From contig JACRGZ010000056.1 of assembly GCA_016234155.1 (NCBI GenBank), positions 1-9,645 on the forward strand: a DNA stretch of 9,645 bases, written 5' to 3'. Of this stretch, positions 4,828 to 9,645 are shown piece after piece (the first letter of the stretch is position 1; every line of letters starts with the position of its first letter). Below the pieces are notes generated by a model. The model was not told where the DNA came from, searched no databases, and saw nothing but the letters and a program-made list of their open reading frames with translations. Source of the DNA: Nitrospirota bacterium (lineage in GTDB: Bacteria; Nitrospirota; 9FT-COMBO-42-15; HDB-SIOI813). The translations under genes were made by a program, and so were the position numbers.

Positions 4828-6222
4828 ATGGAAAAATTTGACGTGATAATAGTAGGCACAGGGCCGGCAGGGATATTTGCCGCATGGGAGTTGATGACCT
4901 CCAATAACAAGATAAAGATACTCATGCTTGATAAAGGCGGTGGCCTTGCTGAGAGGATTGAAAGGACTAAGGCCGGTGTGCATATGGCAAGGACAGAACA
5001 GCCCGATGTCCTCTCCTGCGGGTGGGGAGGGGCCGGCGCCTTCAGTGACGGCAAGCTTAATCTTTCTATGGAAGTCGGCGGTTTTTTAAAAGATTTCATA
5101 CCTGAAGAGGCGCTTAAATCTTTGATTGAATATGTAGACGGTATCTATCTTAAATTCGGCGCACCGGAAGAGTTACACGGTACTGAAACAGGCAAGATTG
5201 CAGACCTTGAAGATGCAGCAGCCATGTATGGCCTCAGGTTTATCCCCTTTCCGATACGTCATCTCGGCACTGACAGGTGTGTAGATGTCCTCGGGGGATT
5301 CCTCTCCCATATAGAGAAGAGAGTTACCTTAAAGTTCCATGCCGATGCGGAAGAGATACTCTACCATGACGGTCATGTAACAGGCGTTAGGACAAAGGCC
5401 GGTGAGGAAATCAGGGGGGATTTTGTGATCATAGCGCCAGGCCGGAGCGGGGCACAGTGGCTTGAGAAGGAGTCGGGAAGGATCGGCCTTAAAACACTTA
5501 CAAACCCGGTTGATATTGGGATAAGGGTAGAGACAGCAGCCCCGATTATGAAGCCTGTTACCGATATTGCCTATGAGGCGAAATTGGTTTTCTACTCTAA
5601 GCAATTTGATGACCAGGTGAGGACCTTCTGTATGAACCCGTATGGTGAGGTGGTGCGGGAGTATCATGGCAATATCTGCCTTGTAAACGGGCACAGCTAT
5701 TCCACAAGGCGTTCCAACAACACCAATTTTGCCATACTTGTAAGCACAGTATTCACAGAACCGTTCCATGAGCCCATTGCCTATGGGCAATATATAGCGC
5801 GGCTTGCAAACATCCTTGGCGGAGAGATTATTGTGCAGAGGCTCGGTGATCTGCTGCAGGGGAGGCGTTCTACCCATGAGCGGATCAAGCGGGGGACTGT
5901 CCGGCCGACCCTGCCTGATGCTACCCCCGGTGACCTCAGCTTTGTAATTCCCTACAGGTACTTATGTGACATACTGGAGTTGCTGCAGGCAATGGACAGG
6001 CTTACACCGGGTCTATACTCCAGAGACACCCTGCTTTACGGCGTAGAGGCAAAGTTCTACTCCGTGCGGATAAAGCTGAACCCTGAATTTGAGACAGAGA
6101 TACATAACTTATTTGCAATAGGAGACGGGGCAGGTGTAACCCGCGGGCTGATCCAGGCATCTTCCTCAGGGGTATTAGCCGCCAGGGAAATCTTGAGACG
6201 CGTCGCTCCCTGCACCGCCTGA
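4828..6222 (+). CDS. FAD-dependent dehydrogenase, COG2509 type
   Basis: A predicted cytoplasmic flavoprotein of 464 residues. The N-terminus MEKFDVIIVGTGPAG carries the Rossmann GxGxxG (10-15) for FAD. It is followed by a strand ending in D, GGGLAERIERTK, then CSCGWGGAGAFSDGKLN-like sequence (SCGWGGAGAFSDGKLN), a hallmark of the uncharacterised COG2509 FAD-dependent dehydrogenases. Near the C-terminus, LFAIGDGAGVTRGLIQASSS is the second FAD-contacting GD motif with the 'GxxQAxxSG' helix typical of this family. Length is normal for the family. The substrate is not known for the family, so only a redox role is supported. The ATG at 4828 is preferred to the TTG at 4816 because the promoter -10 overlaps the latter. 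Neither has a Shine-Dalgarno site. The gene is monocistronic and its last 48 bases overlap the convergent kinase gene. Confidence 0.88.
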   Translation: MEKFDVIIVGTGPAGIFAAWELMTSNNKIKILMLDKGGGLAERIERTKAGVHMARTEQPDVLSCGWGGAGAFSDGKLNLSMEVGGFLKDFIPEEALKSLIEYVDGIYLKFGAPEELHGTETGKIADLEDAAAMYGLRFIPFPIRHLGTDRCVDVLGGFLSHIEKRVTLKFHADAEEILYHDGHVTGVRTKAGEEIRGDFVIIAPGRSGAQWLEKESGRIGLKTLTNPVDIGIRVETAAPIMKPVTDIAYEAKLVFYSKQFDDQVRTFCMNPYGEVVREYHGNICLVNGHSYSTRRSNNTNFAILVSTVFTEPFHEPIAYGQYIARLANILGGEIIVQRLGDLLQGRRSTHERIKRGTVRPTLPDATPGDLSFVIPYRYLCDILELLQAMDRLTPGLYSRDTLLYGVEAKFYSVRIKLNPEFETEIHNLFAIGDGAGVTRGLIQASSSGVLAAREILRRVAPCTA

Positions 6223-9132
6223 TGCAAGAAAATCCCTTATAATCTTTTTTATCTCTGTCGGGGTAAAAGGCTTCATTATATAGTTACACTTACTCTCTTC
6301 AAGGAACCTCTGTGTCTCCGGATTGACTATATCCCCTGTGGTAAATATCAGCCTGTTTATCAGATCAGGTCTGAGACTGTGTACAACCCTGTATAAACCC
6401 TTACCGTCCATGGTGGGCATTTTTATGTCGCTTATTATAAGGTCATAGTCTTTGTCCCGTATTTTATCAACAGCCGCCATTGCATTTATCGCAGTGTCAA
6501 CTTCATGCCCCATCCCCTCAACAATGGTCTTCAGGAGATTAAGGATGGTAATCTCATCGTCTACTATAAGGATCCTTCTTCTCGTCCATCTTGACTCATC
6601 ATTGATAGCGGTGGTTTCCCTCGCTTCCCTGGCTGCCGCACGTGCATTGGCCGACGGTGAAACAACCGGCAACTCAACAAAAAAGCTGGAGCCTTCGCCG
6701 GGTTCACTTGCAGCGTAAATATTTCCGTTATGTTCTTTGATGATCCCGTAGGACACACTTAATCCAAGGCCTGTCCCTTTGCCTACTTCCCTGGTTGTAA
6801 AAAACGGGTCGAATATCTTGCTCAAGTCTGCCTCAGGAATCCCTCCCCCTGTATCAGAAAAGGTAATCTTTATCAGCCCGTCTATATGTTCAGACTTGAT
6901 GTATAGCCTCCCATGCCCGCCCTTTTCCACCATAGCAAGATGCGCATTATTTATTATATTCAGAAAGACCTGTTGAATAGTATAAGGGTCTGCCATTGTC
7001 CAGGGGACGTGTTTATCTAAATCTGTAAGTACGTCAATATTATCTATCCTGAGCTGATAGACCTTGAGGTCCAGGGTACGCTTGATGATCTCATTGATAT
7101 CACAGAACTGTTTTTCAATCCTGTGCTGTCTCGCAAAACTCAGCAGGTTCTCTATTATCTTTTTACACCTCAAGGCTGCGTCATTGATCTTTTCTAATTG
7201 CCCCTTCAGGTTATCATCCTTCGTTGCCTCTAAAAGAAGCTCGCAATATCCTATCACCCCTGTGAGCGGATTATTGAGTTCATGCGCGACCCCTGACAGT
7301 ATTTCACCGAGGGATGACAGTTTTTCCGCCTGGAAAAGCTGCTCCCGTAATCTTAACTCCTCAGTGATATCCCTTATATATTCAATCCTGTTGACCAAAT
7401 GACCCCTGCTGTCAAAGACAGGGAATACATATCTTTCCACGATCCTGTTGTCCTTTGTAGTGGCCTGATGTCTGTGAGACACCTCTAAATTAGCCCCATT
7501 GTTTACATCACACTCGGGTATGACCTCATTGCAGCCATATACTAAATCGTAGCACTTCTTCCCGATGACATCCTTCTCCTGAAGTCCATAGGTATTAAGG
7601 AAGGACTTATTGACCTCCACGATAGTGCAGGAGGGGTCAAGGAGGAAGATATAATCCCTGATGCCGTCATATATGAGGCGGAGTTTGTCCCTTGTCTGCT
7701 TGAGTTCCTCCTCTTCAGTCTTGACCTTTAAGTTGGCATCAAATAACTCATTCGTCTTCTTCTCAAGCTCTTCGTTCAATATGACAAGCTCCTCATTTGC
7801 AGACTGAAGCTCCTCCTGCTGTGACTGGGCCTCTTCCAAAGAGACCTCAAGCTCCTGATTAGCGGCCTGGAGTTTTTCATTAAGGGTATAAAGGTCTTTA
7901 GTCTTTTTCTCTAACTCGGAAAGGTGGGTTTCCCTTTCCCTGTTTCTTTCCTTTATCTCACTGATCATGTAGTTAAAAGACCTTGCAAGTATGGAGACCT
8001 CATCCCTTGTACCCTCTGCAGCCCTAACCGGCACCATTATATCAAGGTTACCGGAAGCTGCCTCCCGTGACTTCTGTACCAGCATCCCGAGGGGTTTGGA
8101 AAGCCGTGTGGTTACAAAGACGGCAGTCCCAATGGCAAAGATGACACCGAATACGGTTGCCAATAAGATATTACGGCGGCTGTCGGAATGGAGTGTTATG
8201 AATTGGGTCTCCGGCACCCTGACAGATAGATTGCCGATTACATCCCCCTTGTTATCCTTTACCGGGTCAGCGGCAGTTATATACTTCTCTCCTGACATAA
8301 AGGTAACGCCCCTATAGCCTTTTCCACTATTTAATACTGCCATCACTGAGGCAGGGAGGAGGGTGCCAATAGTCTTGTGGCCATTATCATAAGGAACGGT
8401 CGCCGATATCCGCACGCCGTCCATATCTATAGTAACAACCGCCCCTGGTATCTTTGCCGCTATTGTATCAGGGACAAAGTTATCCCTGTTTAATATATCC
8501 CCTGTAATAATGGCGCCTACAACACTATTTTTGTCCATAACAGGTACAACTGTCGTGAGCATCATGGCATCCTTCAATGACTCATGCCCCGGGTCATACT
8601 CATCTGGCTGGGCCTTCTTAATAGGGATAACCACATCGTTTGCCAACCCCTCACCTTCGATGAGCAGCATCTCCCTTGTCATAATCTCAGATGAGATAAC
8701 AGGTATTCTGCCTGATAATGCCTTTCCTACAACCCCATTTAGCTCAAAGAAATCCCCTGACTTGTCACTGTTCAGCCTCGCTATAACCCTCCCGGCCCTG
8801 TCTACTACCACCCATACATCCACGTAGGGCCTTGTTTTCTTCCATATCAGCATCTTCTCCCTGAGGAAATGCCGGTCATTCTTTAAGATGGCCCGCTCTA
8901 CCACCTCAGTTGCCTGGAGCATGCCGAATTTCATCTGATCGGCACGGACATAGTACTGAAGCCATGCGGTTTCCAGGTTTTGCGAAGCGGCCTTCTCAAT
9001 CTCTTCATGGACCTTTCTTGCAACCAGCCTTTCAGAGAAGATGGCAAAGAGGACCATCGGGACGATGACGACAATGAGAAAGGCTAAAACAAACCTTGTG
9101 CCGAGAGATGTATCCTTGAATTTCTGGATCAT
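6175..9132 (-). CDS. Hybrid sensor histidine kinase with C-terminal receiver domain
   Basis: A 985-residue inner-membrane sensor. It has helix 1 (~14-33), a large extracytoplasmic region of double-Cache type (~40-320, with the two 'V..D..G.V' strands near 108 and 234), helix 2 (~322-342), HAMP (~343-395), and a long Glu/Leu-rich coiled coil (~396-485). Then come PAS (~486-595), HisKA with phospho-acceptor H617 in AHELNNPL, and HATPase (NIINNA 725-730, DTGGGIP 760-766, FDPFFTT 774-780, GKGTGLGLS 784-792). The receiver domain (~853-970) has acidic pair D858/D859, phospho-acceptor D902, T/T near 931 and K954. It should autophosphorylate on ligand binding and pass phosphate to its own receiver, with no output domain visible. 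The ATG at 9132 is chosen: the longer frame to 9267 overlaps CheR, has a basic low-complexity extension, and AGAGGA lies 9 bases before 9132. It starts 4 bases after CheR stops. Confidence 0.92.
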   Translation of the reverse strand: MIQKFKDTSLGTRFVLAFLIVVIVPMVLFAIFSERLVARKVHEEIEKAASQNLETAWLQYYVRADQMKFGMLQATEVVERAILKNDRHFLREKMLIWKKTRPYVDVWVVVDRAGRVIARLNSDKSGDFFELNGVVGKALSGRIPVISSEIMTREMLLIEGEGLANDVVIPIKKAQPDEYDPGHESLKDAMMLTTVVPVMDKNSVVGAIITGDILNRDNFVPDTIAAKIPGAVVTIDMDGVRISATVPYDNGHKTIGTLLPASVMAVLNSGKGYRGVTFMSGEKYITAADPVKDNKGDVIGNLSVRVPETQFITLHSDSRRNILLATVFGVIFAIGTAVFVTTRLSKPLGMLVQKSREAASGNLDIMVPVRAAEGTRDEVSILARSFNYMISEIKERNRERETHLSELEKKTKDLYTLNEKLQAANQELEVSLEEAQSQQEELQSANEELVILNEELEKKTNELFDANLKVKTEEEELKQTRDKLRLIYDGIRDYIFLLDPSCTIVEVNKSFLNTYGLQEKDVIGKKCYDLVYGCNEVIPECDVNNGANLEVSHRHQATTKDNRIVERYVFPVFDSRGHLVNRIEYIRDITEELRLREQLFQAEKLSSLGEILSGVAHELNNPLTGVIGYCELLLEATKDDNLKGQLEKINDAALRCKKIIENLLSFARQHRIEKQFCDINEIIKRTLDLKVYQLRIDNIDVLTDLDKHVPWTMADPYTIQQVFLNIINNAHLAMVEKGGHGRLYIKSEHIDGLIKITFSDTGGGIPEADLSKIFDPFFTTREVGKGTGLGLSVSYGIIKEHNGNIYAASEPGEGSSFFVELPVVSPSANARAAAREARETTAINDESRWTRRRILIVDDEITILNLLKTIVEGMGHEVDTAINAMAAVDKIRDKDYDLIISDIKMPTMDGKGLYRVVHSLRPDLINRLIFTTGDIVNPETQRFLEESKCNYIMKPFTPTEIKKIIRDFLASGGAGSDASQDFPGG

Positions 9133-9136
9133 ACGC

Positions 9137-9645
9137 CTAAATCCTCTGGTAGATCTTCTCCTTCTTAAATACCTCCTGAAACGTGTCCCGGTAAGCAAGG
9201 GGTACCGCCTCGCTCCTGCCGAGGATAATGAACCCGCCCCTGTCAAGGGAGTAGTAAAATTTCTCAAATACCCTTTCCTGCAGCTCCTTCTCGAAATATA
9301 TCAGGAGATTACGGCATAATATGATATCCATGTGGGAGAGATGTATATGAGAGACAATATTATGCACGCCAAAGGTTACAAGATTCCTGATCTGCGGCAC
9401 CACCTGAAAATTATTGCCTGTTTTATGGAAAAATTGTTTTCTCTGTATCAAGTCCACATTTTCTAATGACTCCTGACCGAAAATACCCTTCCGTGCAATA
9501 TCTACAGCCCCCTCATCTATATCAGTGGCAAATATTTTGACCTTGTAATCTTCTTTATCTTCACCCGAAAATGCCCTTTCAAATCCCCCCGTACCCCATA
9601 ATCCCCCTAAATCCCCCTTTAAAAAAGGGGGACTTTTACCCCATA
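9137..9645 (-). CDS. cheR: CheR-type chemoreceptor methyltransferase, C-terminal part (5' end outside window)
   Basis: CheR transfers methyl groups from S-adenosylmethionine to glutamates of chemoreceptors. The frame is open without interruption from the right edge to TAG at 9139-9137; a GTG at 9457 is only an internal codon. It contains KIFATDIDEGAVDIARKGIF, the SAM-binding acidic strand and helix, then MDIILCRNLLIYFEKELQE and GGFIILGRSEAV, the canonical CheR catalytic-core signatures, and ends KKEKIYQRI. The N-terminal helical domain and the SAM glycine motif lie beyond the window. The upstream residues WGKSPPFLKGDLGGLWGTGG are repeat-derived. The following kinase begins 4 bases later, so the two are surely co-transcribed and probably act in one chemosensory pathway. 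Confidence 0.9.
   Translation of the reverse strand, partial: WGKSPPFLKGDLGGLWGTGGFERAFSGEDKEDYKVKIFATDIDEGAVDIARKGIFGQESLENVDLIQRKQFFHKTGNNFQVVPQIRNLVTFGVHNIVSHIHLSHMDIILCRNLLIYFEKELQERVFEKFYYSLDRGGFIILGRSEAVPLAYRDTFQEVFKKEKIYQRI
9582..9645 (-). repeat. Dispersed repeat inserted in frame in cheR (SPPFLKGDLGG type)
   Basis: On the minus strand this segment reads AAAGTCCCCCTTTTTTAAAG, then GGGGATTTAGGGGGATTATG and GGG. This is the well-known 'CCCCCTTTnnAAAGGGGGATTTAGGGGGATT' dispersed repeat of many environmental bacteria, with its internal palindrome CCCCCTTT/AAAGGGGG. It is translated in frame as SPPFLKGDLGGLWGTGGF and lies just before the KVKIFATDID strand of CheR, a place where the fold has a surface loop. 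It continues to or past the window edge. Confidence 0.7.

Noticed and set aside
5329..5877. 182-codon minus-strand frame inside the dehydrogenase gene
   Set aside because: It is antisense to well-conserved FAD-dehydrogenase sequence and has no recognisable motif.
9133..9267. N-terminal extension of the hybrid kinase to an ATG at 9267
   Set aside because: It overlaps the conserved end of cheR in another frame, encodes an Arg-rich low-complexity stretch, and the ATG at 9132 has a plausible ribosome-binding site and begins right before the first membrane helix.

Overview
The window looks like a chromosomal stretch of an environmental, Gram-negative-type bacterium with moderate GC. It carries many dispersed palindromic repeats of the kind seen in genomes of uncultured Nitrospirota, deltaproteobacterial and similar lineages. 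That placement is a weak inference, because there is no rRNA or other phylogenetic marker here. I do not see a convincing new multi-gene system. The unusual content is the repeats, which have split, truncated or lengthened several genes, and a divergent phosphoglycerate kinase.

Layout. At the left edge (1-143, minus) is the start of a transposase-like gene with a near-consensus promoter 7 bases before its ATG. A 27-base inverted repeat (145-171 and 346-372) lies beside it. Bases 373-980 are a graveyard: a tiny ORF, a 3' fragment of a copper-type P1B-ATPase (650-808), and a composite GC-rich palindromic island (811-976). At the island a second P1B-ATPase resumes from its nucleotide-binding domain to its normal C-terminus (to 1840), without the transport half or the phosphorylation site.

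Bases 1848-4502 hold two minus-strand genes: a membrane M48/M56-type zinc protease and, downstream of it, a 508-residue divergent phosphoglycerate kinase. A 19-base hairpin sits between them. Upstream of the protease, 4534-4738 is a nested inverted-repeat element. Next comes a plus-strand FAD-dependent dehydrogenase of the COG2509 type (4828-6222), with a promoter so close to the ATG that the transcript should be almost leaderless.

The right third (6175-9645, minus) is a signalling operon. A CheR-type methyltransferase, cut by the window edge, is followed 4 bases later by a 985-residue hybrid histidine kinase (dCache, HAMP, coiled coil, PAS, HisKA, HATPase and receiver). Together they suggest sensing of an extracytoplasmic ligand coupled to a chemosensory-type methyltransferase. 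The kinase and dehydrogenase genes converge and overlap by 48 bases.

The same dispersed repeat family appears to have been absorbed in frame into CheR (clear case) and into the membrane protease (degenerate case).
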